DNA of 64,000 nt, taken from positions 45,971 through 109,970 of the forward strand of contig JAQGOG010000016.1 of assembly GCA_028293765.1 (NCBI GenBank), given 5' to 3'. The notes beneath the pieces were generated by a model, which did no database searches, was not told the DNA's origin, and saw only the letters and a list, made by a program, of their open reading frames with translations. This DNA is from Gammaproteobacteria bacterium (lineage in GTDB: Bacteria; Pseudomonadota; Gammaproteobacteria; Steroidobacterales; Steroidobacteraceae). Positions 15,488-23,120 of this stretch are shown one piece after another. A program made the translations under genes and the position numbers. Positions within the stretch are counted from its first letter, which is position 1, and the number at the start of each line of letters is the position of its first letter.

Positions 15488-18003
15488 CGCTATTCTCGCG
15501 CCGGGTCGCCGGGTCTGTGGCGATTGTCATTCTAGTCGCAGGCTGCGCGGCGGATCGGCTTCACCGTGCAGGGCTCGCCGCGATCGAGCGGGGCGACTAC
15601 GAGGTCGGCGTCACCAAGCTGACTGAGGCGTCCAGCAAGGATCCCCACAACATGGAGTATCGGCTGGATCTGCAAGCCCGGCGCGAGGCGGCAGTGCAAC
15701 ATCTGGTCGCGGATGCCGACAATGCGCGGGCGGCCGGGCAACTCGACAGAGCCGACCAGATTTATCGGCGGGTGCTCGCCATAGATTCGAATAACGACAG
15801 AGCCACCGCGGGTCTTGCGGGTCTGGGGAGTGACGCGCGTCACGCCGCGACGGTGGCGGAGGCGCGCAAGGATTTAGAGCGCAGGGACTACGATTCCGCG
15901 GAGGCAAAAATGCGGGGGGTCCTCGCCGAGGATCCCAGCTACACACTCGCGCAGGATCTCGCTTCCGCAGTCACTCTGGCGCGGGGTCCCACGACAGTAG
16001 CGCCGCGTCTGAAGACGCGCGACAACCGCAAAGTCACCCTGCAGTTCCGGGATGCGCCCACCAAGATGGTCTTCGAAGTGCTGTCGCGCGAGACCGGCAT
16101 CAACTTCATCCTCGACAAGGACATCAAGAGCGACGGCAAGACCACGATTTTCGTGCAGGACGTGCCGGTGGAACAGGCGATCGACCTGGTGCTGGCGCAG
16201 AACTCGCTGACTCGCCAGATCATGGCCTCCAACATGGTGCTGATCTATCCGAATAATCCCGCCAAGCAGAAGGAGTACCAGGAAGAGATCGTTCGGACCT
16301 TTTACGTCACGAACGCAGCTCCCAAGGATGTGGAGAGCATGTTGAAGACCGTGCTTGGCGCCAAGACGCTGTTCATCGACGAGCGGGCCAATGTCGTCGT
16401 GATGCGCGATACGCCCGATGCGGTGCGAATGGCGGAAAAATTGGTCGCTTCCCTGGATATCGCGGAGCCGGAAGTCATGCTCGAGGTGGAGATCCTCGAG
16501 ATCTCCCGCAGCCGGCTGACGGACCTGGGAATCGCTTATCCGACGTCGGCAACGCTCACGCCGTCGTCGCTCGCAACGGGCGTTGGGGCCTCCTCCGGCC
16601 TGCGTCTGTCGGATCTCAGTCATCAGAATTCAAAGACCATCGGCATCTCGCAGCTCAGCGTGACGTTGAACGCGATGAAGCAGGTCGGATTGGCCAACAC
16701 GCTGGCCAGCCCACGCATCAGGGCGCGCAACAAGGAGAAGGCGAAAATCCTGATCGGGCAACGGGAGCCTGTCATTACGAACAGCGTGACGCCCACCGCC
16801 GCCGGCACTGCGGTGGTCACGGGCTCCGTGCAATACCTGGATGTGGGCCTCACGCTGGAAGTGCAGCCCACGATCTACCTGGACAGCGACGTCGCCATCA
16901 AGATCAACCTGGAGGTCAGCTCGATCCTGAAGCAGATCACGACCGCGTCCGGCACGATCGCGTACGAGATCGGCACACGCAACGCCAACACTCTGCTGCG
17001 CCTGAAGGATGGCGAAACACAGATCCTCGCCGGGCTCATCCAGGACTCGGATACTCGCAGCGCCAACAAAATCCCAGGGCTCGGCGATATTCCCATACTG
17101 GGGCGGCTGTTCGGCACAAACCACTCGGACCGGGAGAAAAGCGAGGTCGTCCTGTCGATCACGCCACGCATCATCCGCATGCAATCGCGCCCGGCGAGCG
17201 ACACGACGGAATTCTGGTACGGGACGGAGAGCCGGACGCACAGTGCCCCTCTGGCTTCAGGAGCGAGTGCCAGCGGTGGCGGCGGTTCCGCCGGACCGAG
17301 CGCGCCTGCCGTCGCCGCGCCGGGCTCCGTCTCCGGAAGTGCCGGATCGGCGGTGCAGATGCCGTCCCAGCCTCCCATGGCGCCGGCGCCTGCGTCGCCG
17401 CCACCGCAGACAGGCGCCGTAATCAAATCGGCGCCGGCCCCACAGCACGTGCCAATCGCGGAGCCCCCCGCGCCCGTTGTGGCGAGCGCTGTGCCTTCCC
17501 CGCCTCCGCCAGCCGAAGCGAGTGATACACCGCTTGCCGGGAGCGCGGCTGCCGCACCCGCGCCGCCCAGCGTACCGGCGCCCGTAAGCGCACCTGCGTC
17601 GCGACCCGCGCTCACCCTTGAGGGACCGTCCAATGCGCGCGTAGGCGAGGAGTTCGACGTCGCCGTGCACCTCTCTACCGAGCAGGCGATTACGCGATTA
17701 CGTTCGCAGGTTCGCTACGATTCGACGGTACTGCAACTCGTGAGTGCGACGACGGGCGATGTGGTTCCGACCGCAGCGGGGAGCCCGACGGTCAATACAC
17801 ACCCGGGCGGCGCACAGCTAGAGATCATCACGACGCCCGACGATCCTGTGCATGGCGATGGCGGTGTCATGACTTTGCATTTCAAGGTACTGAAGGCAAG
17901 GCCTACGACGAATGTCGCCGCCATGCTCTCCGTTCTCGGTGCGGCGGGCGCGGCACTCGGCAGCAGCGCCGCGCAACCGCTCGCGATCGCGATTCAGCCA
18001 TGA
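15484..18003 (+). CDS. gspD: Secretin GspD/PilQ-like with TPR region and C-terminal cohesin-like domain
   Basis: An 839-residue outer-membrane secretin. The N-terminus is a lipoprotein signal (VAIVILVAGC), followed by TPR-like helices (about 25-165). The secretin N-domains follow (KVTLQFRDAPTKMVFEVLSRETGINFILDKDI), then the secretin channel domain (VGLANTLASPRIRARNKEKAKILIGQ ... GLGDIPILGRLFG, about 330-560). An Ala/Pro/Ser-rich linker spans about 590-708. The last 130 residues (ALTLEGPSNARVGEEFDVAV to the end) look like a cohesin-type beta-sandwich. Cohesin-like tails on secretins are seen in some atypical type II systems, where they may bind substrate or wall. It forms the exit gate of this operon's machine. 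It overlaps both neighbours by four bases. Confidence 0.9.
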   Translation: MTLFSRRVAGSVAIVILVAGCAADRLHRAGLAAIERGDYEVGVTKLTEASSKDPHNMEYRLDLQARREAAVQHLVADADNARAAGQLDRADQIYRRVLAIDSNNDRATAGLAGLGSDARHAATVAEARKDLERRDYDSAEAKMRGVLAEDPSYTLAQDLASAVTLARGPTTVAPRLKTRDNRKVTLQFRDAPTKMVFEVLSRETGINFILDKDIKSDGKTTIFVQDVPVEQAIDLVLAQNSLTRQIMASNMVLIYPNNPAKQKEYQEEIVRTFYVTNAAPKDVESMLKTVLGAKTLFIDERANVVVMRDTPDAVRMAEKLVASLDIAEPEVMLEVEILEISRSRLTDLGIAYPTSATLTPSSLATGVGASSGLRLSDLSHQNSKTIGISQLSVTLNAMKQVGLANTLASPRIRARNKEKAKILIGQREPVITNSVTPTAAGTAVVTGSVQYLDVGLTLEVQPTIYLDSDVAIKINLEVSSILKQITTASGTIAYEIGTRNANTLLRLKDGETQILAGLIQDSDTRSANKIPGLGDIPILGRLFGTNHSDREKSEVVLSITPRIIRMQSRPASDTTEFWYGTESRTHSAPLASGASASGGGGSAGPSAPAVAAPGSVSGSAGSAVQMPSQPPMAPAPASPPPQTGAVIKSAPAPQHVPIAEPPAPVVASAVPSPPPPAEASDTPLAGSAAAAPAPPSVPAPVSAPASRPALTLEGPSNARVGEEFDVAVHLSTEQAITRLRSQVRYDSTVLQLVSATTGDVVPTAAGSPTVNTHPGGAQLEIITTPDDPVHGDGGVMTLHFKVLKARPTTNVAAMLSVLGAAGAALGSSAAQPLAIAIQP

Positions 18004-18479
18004 GCCGTGCGCGCAGCCGCGGCTTCACCCTCATCGAGCTCGTCATCACGCTCGCGATCATCGGGCTGCTCGCGACCGCGGCGATGCCGCTCGCCCAGAT
18101 CGTGGCGCAGCGCGAAAAGGAGGCCGATCTGCGCGCGGCGCTGCGCGAGATCCGCACCGCGATCGATGCCTATAAGCAGGCAGCGAGCACGGGGCACATC
18201 CAGCTCCAAGTCGACGCGTCGGGCTATCCGCCCGATCTCAAGTCGCTATACGCCGGCGTGGAGGATCAGTCGAGCGAGAAGAAGGTCAAGCTGTATTTCC
18301 TGCGCCGCATTCCGCGCGATCCGTTGTTTCCGGATGGATCGGTGGCCGCGGAAGAGACGTGGGGTCTGCGCAGTTATGCGAGTCCGCCCGACGATCCGCA
18401 GCCGGGTGACGATGTGTTCGACGTCTACTCACTCGCCTCCGGCAAGGGTTTGAGTGGAGTTGCCTACCATGACTGGTAA
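18000..18479 (+). CDS. Pseudopilin (GspG/H-like)
   Basis: A 159-residue pseudopilin with a seven-residue basic leader, cleavage site SRG|FTLIELVITLAIIGLLA, Glu at +5, and a C-terminal domain with LRRIPRDPLFP and ETWGLRSYASPPDDPQPGDDVFDVYS. The last part resembles the GspG-type loop (dPWG..Y, D-rich region) but is diverged. It overlaps the secretin stop by four bases and the next gene by eleven. It is probably a minor pseudopilin or a second major one with a distinct substrate-facing surface. Confidence 0.85.
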   Translation: MSRARSRGFTLIELVITLAIIGLLATAAMPLAQIVAQREKEADLRAALREIRTAIDAYKQAASTGHIQLQVDASGYPPDLKSLYAGVEDQSSEKKVKLYFLRRIPRDPLFPDGSVAAEETWGLRSYASPPDDPQPGDDVFDVYSLASGKGLSGVAYHDW

Positions 18480-18894
18480 TGCCGGAAGGTGCGTTCCCCG
18501 GCGGCCGCGCGCGTGCAGAGTGCGTGCGCCGAACGGCTTTACCCTGATCGAGCTGCTGGTCGTCATGGCGATCATCGGTACGTTGCTGTCGATCGCGGTT
18601 CCACGATACTTCCACGCCCTGGCGCACGCCAGGGAGACGGTGTTGCTCCAGGATCTGGCCATCCTTCGCGAGGCGATCGACAAGTACAACGCCGACCTGG
18701 GCCAATATCCGGACACGCTCGTCGCGCTCGTGGAGAAGCGCTATGTGCGGTCGCTGCCGGTGGATCCCTACACCAAGCTGGCCGACACCTGGATTCTCGT
18801 GCCATCGGAAGACCCCGACCAGGCTGGCATACGCGACGTGCACAGCGGGGCTGCCGATGAGGCGGCGGATGGAAAACCCGTCAACACCTGGTAG
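18469..18894 (+). CDS. Pseudopilin (GspG-like)
   Basis: A 141-residue pseudopilin with an unusually long Arg-rich leader (23 residues) before PNG|FTLIELLVVMAIIGTLLSIAVPRYF. Glu +5 is present. The mature protein has the LAILREAIDKYNADLGQYPDTLVALVEKRYVRSLPVDPYTKLADTW pattern of G-type pseudopilins, and ends ADGKPVNTW. The start at 18469 lies inside the preceding gene, in line with the operon's overlaps. It is likely a pseudopilus tip or shaft component. Confidence 0.85.
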   Translation: MTGNAGRCVPRRPRACRVRAPNGFTLIELLVVMAIIGTLLSIAVPRYFHALAHARETVLLQDLAILREAIDKYNADLGQYPDTLVALVEKRYVRSLPVDPYTKLADTWILVPSEDPDQAGIRDVHSGAADEAADGKPVNTW

Positions 18895-18898
18895 CCGC

Positions 18899-19390
18899 AT
18901 GAATGCGCGGCACGCCTTTCAGGCCGGATTTACCTACATCGGGCTCCTCGTCGCCGTCGTGATCATGGGGCTGCTGCTCACTATCGTGAGCCGGATTTGG
19001 ACCGTGACGGCGCAGCGGGAACGCGAGACCGAGCTGCTGTTCGCGGGCGACGCCATCCGCGTGGCAATCGCGGGTTATTTCGCGAACGGTCACCAGTATC
19101 CGCTGTCTCTGCAGCTCCTCCTGGCGGATGACCGATCGCCGGTGCCGAAGCGCCATCTGCGGCGCCTTTACCCGGATCCCATGACGGGCAGCCCGGACTG
19201 GACGCTCATCTATGCTCCGGATGGCGTCGGGATCATGGGGGTTGCCAGCAGCTCCACGCGCGCGCCCATCAAGCGAAGGAATTTTCCGCTGATCGATGTG
19301 GCCTTCGAGGACAGCGACTGCTACTGCGAGTGGCAGTTCGTCTACGTTCCGAGACGAGTCGGATATAGGAAGCCCGCCGCCAGCCCTTGA
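18899..19390 (+). CDS. Divergent pseudopilin lacking Glu at +5
   Basis: A 163-residue protein with leader MNARHAFQAG and then FTYIGLLVAVVIMGLLLTIVSRIW. The usual FTLIE is replaced by FTYIG, so Glu +5 is Gly. Pseudopilins without Glu +5 (GspK in classical systems) cap the pseudopilus tip. The C-terminal domain (PLSLQLLLADDRSPVPKRHLRRLYPDPMTGSPDWTLIY, later DSDCYCEWQFVYVP) resembles other T2SS-associated minor pilins. It is the last gene of the operon and is followed by a 420-nt leader region. Confidence 0.8.
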   Translation: MNARHAFQAGFTYIGLLVAVVIMGLLLTIVSRIWTVTAQRERETELLFAGDAIRVAIAGYFANGHQYPLSLQLLLADDRSPVPKRHLRRLYPDPMTGSPDWTLIYAPDGVGIMGVASSSTRAPIKRRNFPLIDVAFEDSDCYCEWQFVYVPRRVGYRKPAASP

Positions 19391-19810
19391 TCCCAGTGCC
19401 TAAAAGAGGTGTGGAGCCCTTACGGGCCTGGAGCAACAGGCGTGTTGTTCGCTCCACAAGGGCCTCTAGATGGCCTTATACCGTCAAACCCTACTTCCGT
19501 ACCTACCGCATTAGCCCATAAGGGCATCCGCACTCACACCGATAGTTTCGCGGAACGACTCGAAGCACTCTTCCTATCGCGAAGAACCAAGTAACAGGCG
19601 CAAACGGAGATGGCCGCCGCCCACGCCAGCCCCGCGGGGTGCCCACGAGACGGGTACTCATTCGCGCCTACGTGGGCGGTACATGGGGACCGACGTTGCA
19701 CACACGTCACCAAGAAGACGCGAGAAGCGGGACGGCAAGGCTTTCGTACCCGCCGACTAACGAGAACGTTCACGGCGCGTTCCGCGCCGTCGGATCACGA
19801 CGGAGGCATT
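19391..19810 (+). promoter_or_regulatory. Long structured leader upstream of the copper-protein operon
   Basis: A 420-nt region without a convincing gene. Structures seen: gtggagc (19411-19417) with gctccac (19451-19457); ccgcccacg (19617-19625) with cgtgggcgg (19671-19679), enclosing the palindrome ccccgcgggg (19630-19639); and acggcgcg (19772-19779) with cgcgccgt (19783-19790), a tight 8-bp hairpin 20 nt before the start codon. The motif AAACCCTAC at 19487-19495 is shared with other leaders in the window. An in-frame extension to 19610 exists but reads as low-quality peptide. A promoter plus an RNA-level control element is plausible; I could not match a known riboswitch class. Confidence 0.45.
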
Positions 19811-21487
19811 ATGTTTAGCGCACGCTCGTATCGGTGTGGTCTGGTAACGCTCCTTCTGTGCTCGTTGGCGCTGCCCGCCGCGGCACAGTCGTTCAGGGTG
19901 CAATGCCCCTCAACGACGACCCTGCACCCCACGGACGTGACGTCCGACTACACGGGACCGACTATCGTTCCCAAGACTCTTACCCGCGTCGATGGGTCGA
20001 CGTACAGCGTCAACTACGTCGATAACGGCGGCGGCATCAAATGCCAGCAGATCTCGGGCGGCGACGGCTTCGCGACGATGGGCGACGGCACGCCGTTGTA
20101 CCTGTTCGGCTTCGGGCCGCTCTCTGGCCTGGCCGACCAGGTGAGCGGCCAGCCGGGCACGCAGCCCGCTCACGTGTTCAATCAGACGAACCTGAATGGC
20201 AACACTGTCATTGCCGACGTGTTCATTGGCGCCCCGACCCCGACGGGCTATACGTTCAACGGCGCGGTCGGCCTGGTGCCCGACGTCGAGGCCAATAATG
20301 GATCCGGTACCGCCGGTGCCCCGCTCGACGGCCACGTCGATCCGCGGCTCATCATGGATGTCGGCGTCATGAACGCGAACGAGCCGGCGCCACTGATGGC
20401 GATCGACGAAGACGACGAGTTCTTCCTGACGTTGACGAACGTCGGCCAGGTGATGCGCCCCGACCTGTTCGAGCAGCACACCGTGCACTTTCACGGGTAC
20501 CCGAACGCTTCTTCCTTCTACGACGGCGTTCCGGATGCCTCCATCGCGATCAACATCGGCGGCAGCTTCAGCTACTACTACCTCGCGCCGGAGGCCGGCA
20601 CCTACTTCTGGCACTGTCACATCTCGCCGCCCGAGCACTTGCAGATGGGCATGGTCGGTCAGCTCTTCGTGCGCCCGCGCCAGAACCGGGTTCCCGTAGG
20701 GAACGACCTCTACACCTCGCTGCAGATCCAGCAGGGCGACCTGCGCACCAAGTGCGGCAGCGACATCCTGTGCTCTGCGCCGCTGCCCGCCGTAAACGCC
20801 GGGACCAAACAGGCAATCGACACCAAAGCGGTAGACACAACGAACCACAAGGCGTTGCCGCAGATGTACGCCTACAACGACGGCGACGGCTCGACGGCTT
20901 ACGACGTCGAATATCCGATCCAGATCCATGGCTTCGATCCGAATTTCCACTTCGTCGGCATGACCTTCAATCCCGAGGCGTTCTTCGACATGAAGGACAA
21001 GTACTTCCTGCTGAATGGCCGCAGCTATCCCGATACGGTGCAGCCGGGTGCGATGACGACACAGTCGACCGACGGCACGATGCACTCCTCGCAACCGCTG
21101 CCGACCATCATCAATATCCCGAAGAACGGCAAGGCACTGCTGCGCATTTCCGATCTGGACGTGACTGAATACCAGACGCTGGCTGCGCTTGGTATCCCGA
21201 TGCATGTCATCGGTCTGAATGCCCGGCTGCTCCGTGACCTCGCTGGCAACGACATGACATACGTGACGAATTCCATAACGCTGGCCGGTGGTGAGTCGAT
21301 CGACGTCATCCTCGATGCGAACGGTCTCACGGCTGGCCAGAAATTCTATCTCTACACGCCCAATCTCGATCACCTGGCCAACGACGCCGAGAATTTCGGC
21401 GGCCTCATGACCGAGATCAACATCTGTCCTGACAATCTCCCGAACATCGATCCGCAGACCAAGGCCTGCGCCCCGGCGGGAATCTAG
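19811..21487 (+). CDS. Multicopper-oxidase-like protein A (type 1 copper site plus half of a trinuclear site)
   Basis: A 558-residue secreted cupredoxin protein. The start at 19811 is preceded by GACGGAGG and opens a signal peptide (cleaved near PAAAQS). One cupredoxin domain carries HTVHFHG (His223, 226, 228) and FWHCHISPPEHLQMGM (His268, Cys269, His270, His276, then Met). This supplies a complete type 1 set and four histidines of a type 2/3 cluster, arranged as in two-domain oxidases and nitrite reductases. The C-terminal cupredoxin half has lost its ligands (GIPMHVIGLNARLL where HPxHxHG would be). The missing motifs occur in the next protein. Overall it resembles MofA/MnxG-type and OmpB-like metal-associated oxidases; the substrate is unknown. 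First gene of a three-gene operon. Confidence 0.8.
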   Translation: MFSARSYRCGLVTLLLCSLALPAAAQSFRVQCPSTTTLHPTDVTSDYTGPTIVPKTLTRVDGSTYSVNYVDNGGGIKCQQISGGDGFATMGDGTPLYLFGFGPLSGLADQVSGQPGTQPAHVFNQTNLNGNTVIADVFIGAPTPTGYTFNGAVGLVPDVEANNGSGTAGAPLDGHVDPRLIMDVGVMNANEPAPLMAIDEDDEFFLTLTNVGQVMRPDLFEQHTVHFHGYPNASSFYDGVPDASIAINIGGSFSYYYLAPEAGTYFWHCHISPPEHLQMGMVGQLFVRPRQNRVPVGNDLYTSLQIQQGDLRTKCGSDILCSAPLPAVNAGTKQAIDTKAVDTTNHKALPQMYAYNDGDGSTAYDVEYPIQIHGFDPNFHFVGMTFNPEAFFDMKDKYFLLNGRSYPDTVQPGAMTTQSTDGTMHSSQPLPTIINIPKNGKALLRISDLDVTEYQTLAALGIPMHVIGLNARLLRDLAGNDMTYVTNSITLAGGESIDVILDANGLTAGQKFYLYTPNLDHLANDAENFGGLMTEINICPDNLPNIDPQTKACAPAGI

Positions 21488-21497
21488 GAGAGCTGCG

Positions 21498-23105
21498 ATG
21501 CGCGCCACGAAAACCGACAACAGGGCCCGGCGGCTGTGGATCGCGACGGCGGTCGCCGCGGCCTCGGTGCTCACCGCCGCTGCTCATGCGGCAGCTCCCG
21601 GCATAACGGGACCCAGCTTCAGCCTCGACGCAAAGGCCGCGTACATCACGCAGCCGGACGGCGGGAGCATTTATTCGTGGGGGTATGGCTGCAGCACGGC
21701 GCCCGCAGGCTATGCGCCTGCCGCCGTCACCGGCGCCAGCTGCCCGGACATGCAACTTCCCGGCCCGACGCTGATTGTCACGGAGGGTGCCACGGTTGCG
21801 GTGACACTGACCAACAACCTGCCTGCCACGGCGGGCAACACTTCGATGCTGTTCCCCGGCTTCGACGTGACCGCTTCCGGCGCAGACGCCGTCGACGGGC
21901 TGCTTACAAAGGAGGCTCCCAACGGCAAGACGGTGACTTATACGTTCCGGGCGAACAGCGTCGGCACGCATGCTTACTACAGCGGCACGCAGGCGGACCT
22001 GCAGGTCGAAATGGGCCTCTACGGCGCGATCATCGTACTGCCCGCCACGATTCCTACGAACTGCAGTGCCACCAGCCAGAACGACTTGGCGCGCACCCAT
22101 GATTTCGGTCGTGACGACCACAGCGTAGAGCAGGATTTCCGCCTCGCCAAGGCGGCCTACAACCATAGCGCGACCTGCTACGACCGCGAGTACCTGTTTC
22201 AGCTTTCCGAGATTGATCCGAAGATCCACAGCGCCGCGGAGGCGATTGCGAACTGCCTGCCGGCCACCAACGGCGGCGCTGCTTGCCCGACCAATATGAA
22301 CTCGGTTGAGACCGAGCTCTATCACCCCGCGTACTACCTGGTGAACGGCCGCTCGATGCCGGACGACATGGATCCGAACTACGCTGCGCAATACCCGCAT
22401 CAGCCCTACAACGGCAACCCGCATATGCATCCCGGCGAAATGACGTTGCTGCGCGTCGTCGGGCAGGGCCGTTGGCAGCATCCCTTGCACGAGCACGGCA
22501 ACCACGTCCGTATTCTCGCCCGCGACGGCAACCTGCTCCTTGCGCCAAAGATACTCTCCGGCGAGACCGAGGCGCGCCTCGCCGGTCCGCTGCTCTTCAC
22601 GACCACTACCACGCCAGGTCAGGCGATGGACGGAATCTTCTACTGGACCGGCAAGGGTCTGAACTGGGACGTGTTCGGTCACGGCTACGTCGGTGACTCG
22701 AGTGTCTGCACACCGGATGGCAATGGCTATTACACCAGCAACCCCGCGGCACAGAACTACTACGAGTGGTGCGGCGATCACAACAAGCCGCTCGAGGCCC
22801 ATCCGTTCGGCAACGTCGGTAACGGCGGTCCGATGACGCTACCGGACCCTAACATCGTGACCAATGGCAACTGGTACGGCGGCAGTCCCTATCTGGGCGG
22901 CGAGGCCAACACGCGCGCCATTGGTCCTACACCGATTCCGCCTTCCGGAACCATCGCCAATGATCCCGGCAGCGAGGCCGGCTTCGCTTTCATGTGGCAC
23001 TCGCACAATGAGCGCGAGATCACGACAAACAACATTTTTCCCGGCGGAATGATGATGATGATGCTCGTCGACCCCCGTGCCTATTTGATCGACGAATCCA
23101 AATAG
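21498..23105 (+). CDS. Multicopper-oxidase-like protein B (trinuclear half-site, no type 1 Cys)
   Basis: A 535-residue secreted cupredoxin protein with a signal peptide (cleaved near AHAAAPG). The N-terminal domain has the oxidase frame (GTHAYYSGTQADLQVEMGLYGAIIVLP), but its His motif is lost. The C-terminal domain has HPLHEHG (His328, 331, 333) and MWHSHNERE (His501, His503), followed by NNIFPGGMMMMMLV. Compared with HCHxxxHxxxxM, the type 1 Cys is Ser502 and the next His is Glu507, so only trinuclear-cluster ligands remain. Together with protein A the four canonical oxidase motifs are complete. The gene begins 10 nt after protein A with a GGAGAGCTGCG ribosome site. It is probably an obligate partner of protein A. 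Confidence 0.8.
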   Translation: MRATKTDNRARRLWIATAVAAASVLTAAAHAAAPGITGPSFSLDAKAAYITQPDGGSIYSWGYGCSTAPAGYAPAAVTGASCPDMQLPGPTLIVTEGATVAVTLTNNLPATAGNTSMLFPGFDVTASGADAVDGLLTKEAPNGKTVTYTFRANSVGTHAYYSGTQADLQVEMGLYGAIIVLPATIPTNCSATSQNDLARTHDFGRDDHSVEQDFRLAKAAYNHSATCYDREYLFQLSEIDPKIHSAAEAIANCLPATNGGAACPTNMNSVETELYHPAYYLVNGRSMPDDMDPNYAAQYPHQPYNGNPHMHPGEMTLLRVVGQGRWQHPLHEHGNHVRILARDGNLLLAPKILSGETEARLAGPLLFTTTTTPGQAMDGIFYWTGKGLNWDVFGHGYVGDSSVCTPDGNGYYTSNPAAQNYYEWCGDHNKPLEAHPFGNVGNGGPMTLPDPNIVTNGNWYGGSPYLGGEANTRAIGPTPIPPSGTIANDPGSEAGFAFMWHSHNEREITTNNIFPGGMMMMMLVDPRAYLIDESK

Positions 23106-23120
23106 GTCAGGAGAAAAAAA

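Noticed and set aside
19690..19760. Possible c-di-GMP (GEMM-I) riboswitch
   Set aside because: A short GGGACGGCAAGGC resemblance exists, but the conserved core and the tetraloop-receptor arrangement are not present.
19610..19810. N-terminal extension of multicopper protein A to an ATG at 19610
   Set aside because: The added 67 residues lack a signal peptide, overlap strong stem-loops and precede a good ribosome site and signal peptide at 19811.
19910..21574. 554-residue minus-strand frame
   Set aside because: It lies opposite multicopper protein A, has no recognisable domain and an Arg/Val-rich composition typical of antisense frames in GC-rich genes.
21417..22802. 461-residue minus-strand frame
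   Set aside because: Antisense to multicopper protein B, with no domain or ribosome site; a shadow frame.
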